Positions 1 through 5,050 of a stretch of 5,050 bases of DNA are shown here, one piece after another. This DNA is from a bacterium (GTDB lineage Bacteria > Actinomycetota > Acidimicrobiia > Acidimicrobiales > CATQHL01): the NCBI GenBank assembly GCA_026713745.1, contig JAPONU010000464.1, positions 1-5,050 of the forward strand, in the 5' to 3' direction. A program made the translations under genes and the position numbers. The first letter of the stretch is position 1, and each line of letters starts with the position of its first letter. Under the pieces are notes generated by a model. The model saw only the letters and a list, made by a program, of their open reading frames with translations, was not told where the DNA came from and made no database searches.

Positions 1-329
1 GACCGGGGTCCTGCCGTTCTGGCGCCATGGTCGGCCCTGCGAGCAGTCCCTGCCGGTGCGGTCCTCTCGCGCGACGCCTGAGAGACGCCATGAGTGACAC
101 CTGGAGCCCTGCCGGCTGTCCCTGCCGGTGCGGTCCTCTCGCGCGACGCCTGAGAGACGCCATGAGTGACACCTGGAGCCCTGCCGGCTGTCCCTGCCGG
201 TGCGGTCCTCTCGCGCGTCCCGCGGCTGGTCCCCGCCGGCGCGACCCCGGTGCCCGCCGTGCCGACCCCGGCCGCGGGAGCATCGCCCACTGCGGCGGTC
301 CCGTTGGTGAAGAGGGTCAGGTCGGTCAT
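1..329 (-). CDS. Unknown protein, N-terminal part, with 24-residue tandem repeats (runs off the left edge)
   Basis: I do not recognise this protein. From an ATG at 329 the minus strand stays open for 109 codons to the window edge. It begins MTDLTLFTNG and continues as a Gly/Ala/Thr/Pro-rich segment that is probably disordered. Residues 40-63 and 64-87 are identical 24-residue repeats starting ERTAPAGTAG, and a third partial copy starts at residue 88. The ATG is preceded by GGGGAG with six bases of spacing. About 39 of the first 42 codons end in G or C, as expected for a real gene here, but only about 15 of 24 do so in the repeat unit. The frame is open upstream to a TAG at 459-461, so alternative starts exist at 359 (ATG), 419 (TTG) and 440 (TTG, with GAGGT eight bases before it). 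I prefer 329 because its ribosome site is good and the upstream promoter would leave almost no leader for 440. The folded domain presumably lies outside the window, so no function can be given. Confidence 0.62.
   Translation of the reverse strand, partial: MTDLTLFTNGTAAVGDAPAAGVGTAGTGVAPAGTSRGTRERTAPAGTAGRAPGVTHGVSQASRERTAPAGTAGRAPGVTHGVSQASRERTAPAGTARRADHGARTAGPR
47..217. repeat. 72-bp tandem repeat, about 2.4 copies
   Basis: Positions 47-118 and 119-190 are identical base for base over 72 bp. A third copy matches from 191 to about 217 and then diverges. Similarity fades gradually to the left of 47 (roughly 34-46). The period is a multiple of three, so copy-number change adds or removes 24 residues without shifting the frame of the leftward gene. 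On the plus strand the same unit contains in-frame stops (for example TGA at 79-81), which supports the minus strand as the coding one. Perfect identity implies recent duplication or homogenisation. Confidence 0.95.
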
Positions 330-335
330 CGGTCG

Positions 336-341
336 CTCCCC
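336..341 (-). promoter_or_regulatory. Ribosome binding site deciding the start of the leftward unknown gene
   Basis: On the minus strand GGGGAG at 341-336 stands six bases before the ATG at 329. Among the candidate starts at 329, 359, 419 and 440 it gives 329 well-placed support. The GGGAGG at 426-421 lies only one base from the TTG at 419, which is too close to serve that codon. Confidence 0.5.
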
Positions 342-455
342 GAGGGCGTGCGGTGTCATGGACGAAGCGTCGTGGACGTCGGGCCGGCCGGAGCCGGCAA
401 GCCGGTCGGGGAAGCTCAACCCTCCCGAAGCGAAGGTCAATGACCGGTACCTCGT

Positions 456-484
456 ACTCTACCAAGCCTCTACGACAGTGTCAA
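456..484 (-). promoter_or_regulatory. Candidate sigma-70-type promoter reading left
   Basis: On the minus strand a perfect TTGACA (484-479) is followed after exactly 17 bases by TAGAGT (461-456), which fits the TAnnnT pattern of a -10 box. Transcription would begin near 449 and give a leader of about 120 nt before the ATG at 329. It sits in the least GC-rich stretch of the left part of the window. Its position and direction fit promotion of the leftward unknown gene, making that gene at least partly independent of the helicase transcript. Confidence 0.55.
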
Positions 485-512
485 CATCAGTTCGGAGCAA
501 TCGAGAGAATTA

Positions 513-526
513 TCAGCGAAAGCTGA
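513..526. promoter_or_regulatory. Small perfect inverted repeat upstream of the leftward promoter
   Basis: TCAGC and GCTGA form a perfect 5-bp stem around GAAA on the plus strand (TTTC on the minus strand). It lies about 30 bases upstream of the -35 box of the leftward promoter. As DNA it could be a regulator-binding site; as RNA it would be a GAAA-tetraloop hairpin only if transcribed rightward. The stem is short and could be chance. Confidence 0.3.
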
Positions 527-570
527 AATCATCGTCTGCGGCACTCCGTTATCGGCGGTGGACGTTGGGC

Positions 571-590
571 GGTGGCGGGCATCTGCCACC
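571..590. other. GC-rich hairpin, possible weak terminator
   Basis: GGTGGC (571-576) and GCCACC (585-590) pair perfectly. One G-C and one G-T pair extend the stem inward to eight base pairs with a four-base loop. No T-run follows on either strand, so it is not a classical intrinsic terminator, although many high-GC bacteria use hairpins without a T-run. It is more than 300 bases beyond the helicase stop codon and upstream of the leftward promoter, a place where a transcript boundary would make sense. Confidence 0.3.
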
Positions 591-720
591 CTGAGGCGGA
601 TCGCCCACCGACCTTCCGCCGCGCGGCAAACGCCGGCGAGGCGGCCGGCACCCGCCACTGGAGCGTGAGCGGGATCGGGTTGCTCGTGACGGCTTCGATC
701 CGGGCGCCGATGCGCGTGGG

Positions 721-757
721 CCGCCCACGGCGGGGAACCTTGAAGCCGGATAGCGGG
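721..757. repeat. Structured direct repeat, copy 1
   Basis: The core 729-757 (29 bp, beginning GGCGGGGAACCTTGAAGCC) is identical to 804-832, a period of 75 bp. Just before the core, CCGCC (721-725) can pair with GGCGG (729-733) around a 3-base loop, and the same pairing occurs at copy 2 with a different loop. The conserved core plus conserved stem with a variable loop suggests a structured intergenic repeat element rather than a chance duplication. Confidence 0.8.
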
Positions 758-792
758 CAGTACGGGGCGGTGTCTGTCGCTGCCAGCGGGGT

Positions 793-832
793 CCGCCGGC
801 CATGGCGGGGAACCTTGAAGCCGGATAGCGGG
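793..832. repeat. Structured direct repeat, copy 2
   Basis: The core 804-832 is identical to 729-757. CCGCC (793-797) can pair with GGCGG (804-808) around a 6-base loop. Only two copies are present: positions 75 bp further left and right do not match. The unique sequence between the cores is about 46 bp, unlike a regular CRISPR array. Confidence 0.8.
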
Positions 833-905
833 TCTGCTGTCGCGACTCCGGCACCGCACGACGGGCATGATGTCGAACCATGCGCGTCCGAGCCGAGGTC
901 GCTGA

Positions 906-3900
906 TCAGACAAGCGCCAGCCAGCAGACCAGGTGCACGTCGTCGGGAGTGATCTCCGGTAGCGGCTGGGGCGGCTCGTAGGGCTCGAGGCCGAGGTTGT
1001 GCACGACGCCCAGCACGTTGGCGGCCTGCGCCGCGGGGTCGTCAGTGCTGGCCATCGCCGCCCGAAAGGTGCGGATGATGCGCTCGGGGTAGGGGGCACA
1101 GATGGCGTCGATCGTCCGGTCGATCTCGTCGGAGGTGAGTTCCGCCGGTGGGTGGGATCGCAGGATGTCGGCCGCACGCCGCAGCGCGGGAGGCACTCGG
1201 GGCTGCAGGTTCGCCGGGTCGGCCAGGTGATTCCATTGCTCGACGATGTCGGCGCGGGCGACCTCCCAGGCGTCGAACGCTCTCCGGTACGTGTTGTCGT
1301 CGAGCACCCGGGGCGTGTCGAACCCGTCGGGCGGCCGAGCCCGATCCAGGCAGGCCAGCGTCTCGGCGACGATCACTGGCTTGCGGTCGGCGCCGGCATT
1401 GCGGCTGCTGAGCCCGTCCCCGGCCGCACCGGGTCGGTCGGCTCGTCCAGTGTCCATCCCTCGACCTCCGCGGCCACCTTCCCCGTACCCGTCCCCGGGG
1501 TCCTCGCCGGCATCCCCGCTTCGGCCTCGACCTCCGGCGTCCTCCCGGCCGCGACGGTCCCCGGCTCTGTCGACGCCGCCGCTGTCTCGCTCGTCTGCCC
1601 CGTACTCCACGCAACGGAACAGCGGCTGCGGCCGGTCGCCCACCTGCACGCAGAACACATATCCCGTTCGGCCATCGCCGCCGGCCACGGCCATCCCCGA
1701 CCCCGACCCCCAGGGCAGGCCTTCGATGTGCTCGCGGTGGCCCTGCTCCACAGCACGGCGCAGTTCCTGGCGGTATTCCTCCCCCGACAGGGCGCCACGG
1801 GCGGTGCCGCCCCGCTCGAAGAGGGTGGCGTCCTCGCGGCGGATGCGTTCGATCTCCTCGCGGGTCTCGGTGAAGGTGGTGTCGCGGCCGGTCTGTCCGG
1901 GCAACACCTCGCCCACGCCGATGCTGGCGGCGGCCTGCGTGAGCTTGAGGTGCAGCCGCTCCTCCAGACCCAGCAGGTCGTCGAGGCGGGCGTCGGGGAA
2001 GATGCAGCGGATGAACACCTCACTGTGGTGCGAGCCGATCCGGTCGATGCGGCCGTGGCGCTGCACGAGCCGCATGGGGTTCCACGGCAGGTCGTAGTTG
2101 ATGATGTGGCGGGCCTGCTGCAGGTTCACGCCCTCCGCCAACACGTCGGTAGTGACGACGATGTCGAAGCGATCCTCGTCGCGGCCGTGCGGGGCGTCGG
2201 TCGTGCGGGGCGCGAACCCCCAGACGACCGTATCCATGTGGGCGGCGCCGGTGGAGCCCGACAGCGAGGCGATCCGCCCCCGATACGGGGCGAGTCGCTC
2301 GTCGCTCCCGGTGACCTCCTCGAGGTACTCGACGATCCAGTCGACCGTGTCGGCGTAGTAGCTGAAGATCAGCACCTTGCGCCGGTCGCGGGTGCCGGCC
2401 TCGCTGAGGCCCGTGAACTCGGCCTCGGCCGCGATCTCTGCGAGTTGCTCGACCAGTTCGGCCAGGGTCGGGTCGTCGGCACGGGTGACGGTTCGAGCGT
2501 CGGCCGCGAGCGATCCCAGCAACTCGCGATCCCGCGCGACGTGAGCCCGCAGGCGGGCGACGTCGTACCCGGTGGCGTCGTCGGTCAGTCCGACGTGCGC
2601 ATCGAGGTACTTGTCCACCTCGTCGATGTCGTCGGAGTCAGTGGCGATCCAGTCGGCCAGCGCCTCCCCTGTGGCTACCCTTCCGTTGTTCAGCAGCGAC
2701 AGGAAGGCGTCGTGGCTTGCCGCCATCCGCTCGCAGGTCAGGGCGAAGGCGAACGGCGACGACTCGAACCGTTTCAACAGTCCCGACCGCAGCAACCCGG
2801 CGAGTTGCACCTCGTATGTCTCCAGCGCGCGGTCGTGGCGGTACTGCGACGGGGCGTAGCGCGCCAGCGTGAGCACCTCTGGGTCGTTCGGTTCGGCGTC
2901 GGGGTCGAGCGCCCGTTCGATGCGGTCGAAGAATCCGGGCAGCACGGCGTCGAGGTCGTAGACGACCCTGCGCACCCGCGGCGTGGGGAACGTGATCGGC
3001 TGTTCCCGTCCGTCGAGCCGCACCGTGTCGTTGGGGTAGAACCGCTTGACGAACGACCGGGTGCGACGCACAGCCACGGCGTCGAGCACGTCGAACAGAT
3101 GCTCCGGGCTGAGGTCGCCGGGGTTCTGGGCCATCGCCGTGGCGAAGTGGTCGCGCAGCGAGCGGATGCCGACCTCGGCGAACGTGGCGTCGTTGTGCAG
3201 GAAGTAGCCCAGCAGGTAGTAGAGGTCCCAGAGGCTGTTGTTCACGGGCGTGGCCGAGAGCAGTACCAGCTTCTTGGGCGGCATCCCGGCCAGCAGGCGG
3301 CGCAGGGCCTCGGCCCGCTGAGTGCTGGGGTTGCGCAGGTTCTGGGCCTCGTCGATCACGACCATGGCGTAGTCGTTGACGTCGCGGGCCGCGAGCGTCG
3401 GCGCGGCACCGGCGGCGACGTTGCGGGCACCGGTGGCGTCGGCCGGAGTGGTATCGGCAGTAGCGGTGTCGGTTGGGTTGGCGCCCGTCGGGGTCGTGAC
3501 GGTCGGGGTGGCGGGCGCTGGGGACATGCGTGCCCCGCCGGCGCCTCGGCGGTCCGGGTTCAGCCGCGGGTCGGCGGCCAGTTGTTCGTAGGACACCAAC
3601 TCCATCGGCAGGTTGAACTCCGAGCGGAACGCCCGCCACGGACCGTCGCGCAGGGTCGCCGGAGTGATCACCAACACCCGCTGGCGCCTGTCCAGCGCCG
3701 CCTCCCGGATCAACTCACCGGCCAGGAAGGTCTTGCCGAGCCCCACTTCGTCAGCGACGAGCACCCCGTTGTGCTCGTCCAGGATGCGGCGCGCCCGCCA
3801 CAGCCCGTCGGTCTGGAACGACGTGAGATGGATCTGCGGCGCCCCCTCGGCGGCAGCCTCGGCCGCCAGGTCGTCGCCGTAGAGCTGCCACAGCATCCGC

Positions 3901-4574
3901 AGGTAGATGAGCTGCGGCGGATGCGGCTCGAAGCGGCCCTCGAACAGCGCGGCCAAGTCGTAGTCGACGGCCTCGGCCCACAACTCCTCGAACCACTCCT
4001 GCACCTGGCGGACGACGTGCGGGGAGTAGTTGCCCAGGTTCAGTTCCAGGTTGGTGGCCAGCCCGGCGTGCGTGAAGTTCGACGAACCGGCTACCACGCC
4101 GTGCGACCGGTCGCTCACCAGGAACGCCTTGCCATGCAGGAAGCGCCCCTCCAGCCGGCGCACCTGCACCTTGCCCCCGCGCAACCAGCCCACAAGACGC
4201 CTCACGGCGGCGTCGGTCTCCACGGAGAACCCCAGCAGGTCCCGATCGGTCCTCAGGTCGCGCTCGTGGCCCTCCAGAGCCCGCCGCAGACGGGCAGCAG
4301 CCGCCCGCTCCGGCCGGGCCGACTCGTCGCCCAGTACCCGCGGTCGGCTCTCCGGCGGCGTCGGCTCTGCCCCCAGCAGCAGCCGCGCCCCGGTGAGGTG
4401 ATCCAGCGAGTCCGCCAGCAGCGAGTACCCACCGACGTTGAAGTAGGCACTGGCGATGTCCAGCCGAGCACCACCCACGAACCCGGTCGCCGCGTGCGTG
4501 ATATACCCGTTCAGCGCCTCCGCCACCGTCCGTCCGGCCCGATTGGTGGCCAACTCCGGCTTGGGGTCGCTCAA
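906..4574 (-). CDS. Phospholipase-D-like (HKD) nuclease fused to SNF2-family helicase/translocase
   Basis: This 1222-residue protein is probably a cytoplasmic, ATP-driven DNA translocase with an attached nuclease-like domain. Residues about 20-215 form one PLD-like domain. Its HKD motif is H147, K149 and D155, followed by G163-S-S-N166; a single copy implies pairing of two chains to make an active site. The SNF2 core follows: motif I ADEVGLGKT (274-282), Ia VITPATL (302-308), II DEAQ (408-411), III LLSATPVNN (438-446), IV around KVLIFSYY (733-740), V TTDVLAEGVNLQQA (808-821) and VI QRHGRIDRIGS (838-848). All catalytic motifs look intact. Low-complexity inserts lie at about 341-395 and 992-1066; residues 1067-1222 form a conserved-looking C-terminal tail. 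The start is a TTG with GGAG seven bases upstream. HKD-SNF2 fusions are a known but poorly characterised class. Separate HKD and SNF2 proteins occur in DISARM defence, so a role in defence or DNA repair is an inference. The gene is divergent from hicBA. Confidence 0.93.
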   Translation of the reverse strand: MSDPKPELATNRAGRTVAEALNGYITHAATGFVGGARLDIASAYFNVGGYSLLADSLDHLTGARLLLGAEPTPPESRPRVLGDESARPERAAAARLRRALEGHERDLRTDRDLLGFSVETDAAVRRLVGWLRGGKVQVRRLEGRFLHGKAFLVSDRSHGVVAGSSNFTHAGLATNLELNLGNYSPHVVRQVQEWFEELWAEAVDYDLAALFEGRFEPHPPQLIYLRMLWQLYGDDLAAEAAAEGAPQIHLTSFQTDGLWRARRILDEHNGVLVADEVGLGKTFLAGELIREAALDRRQRVLVITPATLRDGPWRAFRSEFNLPMELVSYEQLAADPRLNPDRRGAGGARMSPAPATPTVTTPTGANPTDTATADTTPADATGARNVAAGAAPTLAARDVNDYAMVVIDEAQNLRNPSTQRAEALRRLLAGMPPKKLVLLSATPVNNSLWDLYYLLGYFLHNDATFAEVGIRSLRDHFATAMAQNPGDLSPEHLFDVLDAVAVRRTRSFVKRFYPNDTVRLDGREQPITFPTPRVRRVVYDLDAVLPGFFDRIERALDPDAEPNDPEVLTLARYAPSQYRHDRALETYEVQLAGLLRSGLLKRFESSPFAFALTCERMAASHDAFLSLLNNGRVATGEALADWIATDSDDIDEVDKYLDAHVGLTDDATGYDVARLRAHVARDRELLGSLAADARTVTRADDPTLAELVEQLAEIAAEAEFTGLSEAGTRDRRKVLIFSYYADTVDWIVEYLEEVTGSDERLAPYRGRIASLSGSTGAAHMDTVVWGFAPRTTDAPHGRDEDRFDIVVTTDVLAEGVNLQQARHIINYDLPWNPMRLVQRHGRIDRIGSHHSEVFIRCIFPDARLDDLLGLEERLHLKLTQAAASIGVGEVLPGQTGRDTTFTETREEIERIRREDATLFERGGTARGALSGEEYRQELRRAVEQGHREHIEGLPWGSGSGMAVAGGDGRTGYVFCVQVGDRPQPLFRCVEYGADERDSGGVDRAGDRRGREDAGGRGRSGDAGEDPGDGYGEGGRGGRGMDTGRADRPGAAGDGLSSRNAGADRKPVIVAETLACLDRARPPDGFDTPRVLDDNTYRRAFDAWEVARADIVEQWNHLADPANLQPRVPPALRRAADILRSHPPAELTSDEIDRTIDAICAPYPERIIRTFRAAMASTDDPAAQAANVLGVVHNLGLEPYEPPQPLPEITPDDVHLVCWLALV
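1377..1601 (-). other. Gly/Arg/Asp-rich linker before the C-terminal tail of the helicase fusion
   Basis: Residues about 992-1066 are rich in Gly, Arg, Asp and Glu, with runs such as GEGGRGGRG, and have no predicted fold. They separate the segment ending PLFRCVEYG from a C-terminal module starting near KPVIVAETLACLDRAR. The RGG-like composition could bind nucleic acid, but a simple flexible linker is equally likely. Confidence 0.7.
3390..3550 (-). other. Ala/Thr/Pro-rich insertion inside the SNF2 ATPase domain
   Basis: Residues about 341-395 of the helicase fusion are almost entirely Ala, Thr, Pro, Gly and Asp (for example TPTVTTPTGANPTDTATAD). They lie between motif Ia and motif II (DEAQ), where SNF2 proteins normally have a short connection ending in a beta strand. 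The frame is kept and the motifs on both sides are intact, so this is probably a flexible surface loop. Confidence 0.75.
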
Positions 4575-4581
4575 CGGTCCG

Positions 4582-4585
4582 CTCC
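4582..4585 (-). promoter_or_regulatory. Ribosome binding site supporting the TTG start of the helicase fusion
   Basis: On the minus strand GGAG at 4585-4582 stands seven bases before the TTG at 4574-4572. No ATG starts the frame near here; the first internal Met is far into the protein, beyond the HKD motif. This makes the TTG the best choice. Confidence 0.6.
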
Positions 4586-4632
4586 GATTGCGGTCCGGGG
4601 TGCAGCCGGCTCATCGCTCATTCGGCAGGCGA

Positions 4633-4638
4633 TATCCT
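4633..4638 (+). promoter_or_regulatory. Candidate -10 box for hicBA
   Basis: TATCCT lies about 38 bases before the hicB ATG and would start transcription near 4645. The expected -35 position (about 4610-4615) reads CTCATC and does not resemble TTGACA, so the assignment is weak. The whole divergent spacer is only about 100 bp, so promoters for hicBA and for the helicase gene must sit close together or overlap. Confidence 0.3.
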
Positions 4639-4644
4639 TGGACG

Positions 4645-4654
4645 GGCGTACGCC
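4645..4654. promoter_or_regulatory. 10-bp perfect palindrome, possible operator
   Basis: GGCGTACGCC is a perfect palindrome placed between the candidate -10 box and the ribosome site of hicB, near the expected transcription start. Toxin-antitoxin operons are usually autoregulated through such sites. The HicB here is too short to carry an evident DNA-binding domain, so if the site is used the binder may be another protein. Confidence 0.35.
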
Positions 4655-4662
4655 GAAGCTAC

Positions 4663-4666
4663 GGAG
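4663..4666 (+). promoter_or_regulatory. Ribosome binding site of hicB
   Basis: GGAG stands nine bases before the ATG at 4676, a usable spacing that supports this start. Confidence 0.55.
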
Positions 4667-4675
4667 CGCAGAGAC

Positions 4676-4912
4676 ATGCCCGAGCAGTACAGGCTTCCCT
4701 ACACCTTGCGGGAGCCATCCCCGGAGACCGAGGACATGTACTTGGCGGAAGTGCCTGTGCTGCCAGGCTGTCGGGCCTGGGGTTCCACACCCGAAGAGGC
4801 TCTTCGGATTCTCGACAGCGTGGCGACGGAGTTCATTGCCTCTTACAAGAGCCGCGGCGATGACGTGCCCGACGGCATCGCCCAGGCTGGCGAGTTGGTG
4901 GTAGCGGTCTGA
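4676..4912 (+). CDS. hicB: HicB-family antitoxin (short form)
   Basis: This 78-residue protein is the antitoxin of a type II HicAB toxin-antitoxin pair and should bind and block the HicA RNase. The family signature is clear: a strand with YLAEVPVLPGCRAWG (residues about 22-36), then STPEEALRILDSVATEFI, matching the partial RNase-H-like fold of HicB (typical form: x-PDLPGC-x-GxTxEEAL). Many HicB proteins add a C-terminal ribbon-helix-helix or helix-turn-helix domain. Here the protein ends soon after the fold (ELVVAV), so no DNA-binding domain is visible. GC at third positions is about 78%, lower than in the neighbouring helicase gene, which hints at separate acquisition. It overlaps the next gene by four bases, and the order is antitoxin first. 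The start is ATG with GGAG nine bases upstream. Confidence 0.88.
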   Translation: MPEQYRLPYTLREPSPETEDMYLAEVPVLPGCRAWGSTPEEALRILDSVATEFIASYKSRGDDVPDGIAQAGELVVAV

Positions 4913-5050
4913 CCTATCGCGAGCTGAGGCGCAAGCTCCGGGCGCTCGGCCGCGAGTTCGAGAGCCAGGCGCGAGGCTCGCACGAAATCTGGCGCAACCC
5001 CGCCACAGCCGGCCGGACGACGATCCCGAACTGGGGAAGCAAGGATCTGA
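4909..5050 (+). CDS. hicA: HicA-family mRNA interferase toxin, N-terminal part (runs off the right edge), CTG start
   Basis: The visible 47 residues read (M)TYRELRRKLRALG, then EFESQARGSHEIWRN, then GRTTIPNWGSKDL. This is the small dsRBD-like HicA fold with the catalytic histidine in GSH (residue 25). HicA proteins are about 60-80 residues and cleave mRNA, so roughly the last third is missing at the window edge. In this frame no ATG, GTG or TTG exists between the in-frame TGA at 4861-4863 and the catalytic region. The only sensible start is CTG at 4909, overlapping the hicB stop as CTGA. Translation is therefore probably coupled to hicB, with little ribosome-site sequence of its own. An ATG-to-CTG mutation or a sequencing error are alternatives. 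Confidence 0.85.
   Translation, partial: MTYRELRRKLRALGREFESQARGSHEIWRNPATAGRTTIPNWGSKDL

Larger units (their letters stand above)
330..905. other. Long intergenic region between the helicase-fusion gene and the leftward unknown gene
   Basis: About 575 bases separate the helicase stop codon from the preferred start of the next leftward gene. No reading frame here looks like a recognisable protein; the frames that are open are GC-rich and of low information. The part from about 435 to 545 is clearly less GC-rich than its surroundings and carries the promoter candidate and a GAAA-loop hairpin. The part from about 570 to 835 carries a longer hairpin and a pair of structured 29-bp direct repeats. 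The part next to the helicase stop (836-905) shows no strong terminator. A non-coding RNA or a decayed mobile-element remnant is possible but unproven. Confidence 0.6.

Noticed and set aside
509..537. Second leftward promoter using GATAAT at 514-509
   Set aside because: The -10 box is good, but the sequence 17 bases upstream (AGACGA) does not resemble a -35 box, and the hexamer is part of the flank of the inverted repeat.
27..594. Plus-strand open frames at 27-443 and 166-594 across the 72-bp repeats
   Set aside because: Their composition is Cys/Arg/Pro-rich and family-less, the repeat unit contains stops in one of these frames, and the minus-strand frame has a better start, ribosome site, promoter and third-position GC.
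721..832. CRISPR array
   Set aside because: Only two repeats are present, the spacer is about 46 bp, there is no further copy at the same period on either side, and no cas gene is in the window.
839..883. Terminator just after the helicase stop, from GTCGCGAC and the GCATG/CATGC pair
   Set aside because: The stems are only 4-5 bp, one has a 9-base loop, and there is no T-run, so chance is sufficient explanation.
470..1177. Leftward open frame covering the helicase 3' end and the intergenic region
   Set aside because: It overlaps the real helicase C-terminus in another frame and has Arg/Pro/Ser-rich shadow composition with no recognisable motif.
999..4904. A 1301-codon open frame on the plus strand opposite the helicase gene
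   Set aside because: It is antisense to a gene with every SNF2 motif intact, shows no recognisable domain, has Val/Gly/Arg/His-rich composition typical of an antisense shadow in GC-rich DNA, and runs through hicB.

Overview
The window is GC-rich and codon third positions are strongly G/C. Gene starts include TTG and, apparently, CTG. This suggests a high-GC bacterium, most likely an actinomycete-type lineage (Actinomycetota), but nothing here fixes the genus. No rRNA, tRNA, transposase or CRISPR array was seen.

Layout, left to right. (1) Positions 1-329, minus strand: the 5' end of a leftward gene that runs off the window. Its predicted N-terminus is a Gly/Ala/Thr/Pro-rich, probably disordered segment carrying an exact 72-bp (24-residue) tandem repeat. 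(2) Positions 330-905: about 575 bp without a convincing gene. It holds a near-consensus leftward promoter (TTGACA, 17 bp, TAGAGT), several hairpins, and two copies of a 29-bp direct repeat, each preceded by a small stem-loop. (3) Positions 906-4574, minus strand: the dominant gene, a 1222-residue fusion of an N-terminal phospholipase-D-like (HKD) nuclease domain to a complete SNF2-type helicase/translocase, with two unusual low-complexity insertions. (4) Positions 4575-4675: a short divergent intergenic region with a candidate promoter and a 10-bp perfect palindrome. (5) Positions 4676-5050, plus strand: a HicB-type antitoxin gene and the start of a HicA-type toxin gene. They overlap by four bases (CTGA), so the toxin appears to start with CTG.

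How they may work together (inference): HKD-SNF2 fusions are predicted DNA-processing enzymes, and separate HKD and SNF2 proteins are components of the DISARM anti-phage system. A toxin-antitoxin pair transcribed divergently from such a gene is typical of a defence or accessory region. The leftward unknown gene is co-directional with the helicase gene but has its own promoter candidate, so it may be a partner or an independent unit. The sequence alone does not prove a new system. The most notable points are the fusion nuclease-helicase with its inserts, the repeat-bearing unknown protein, the structured repeats between the two, and the CTG-initiated toxin.
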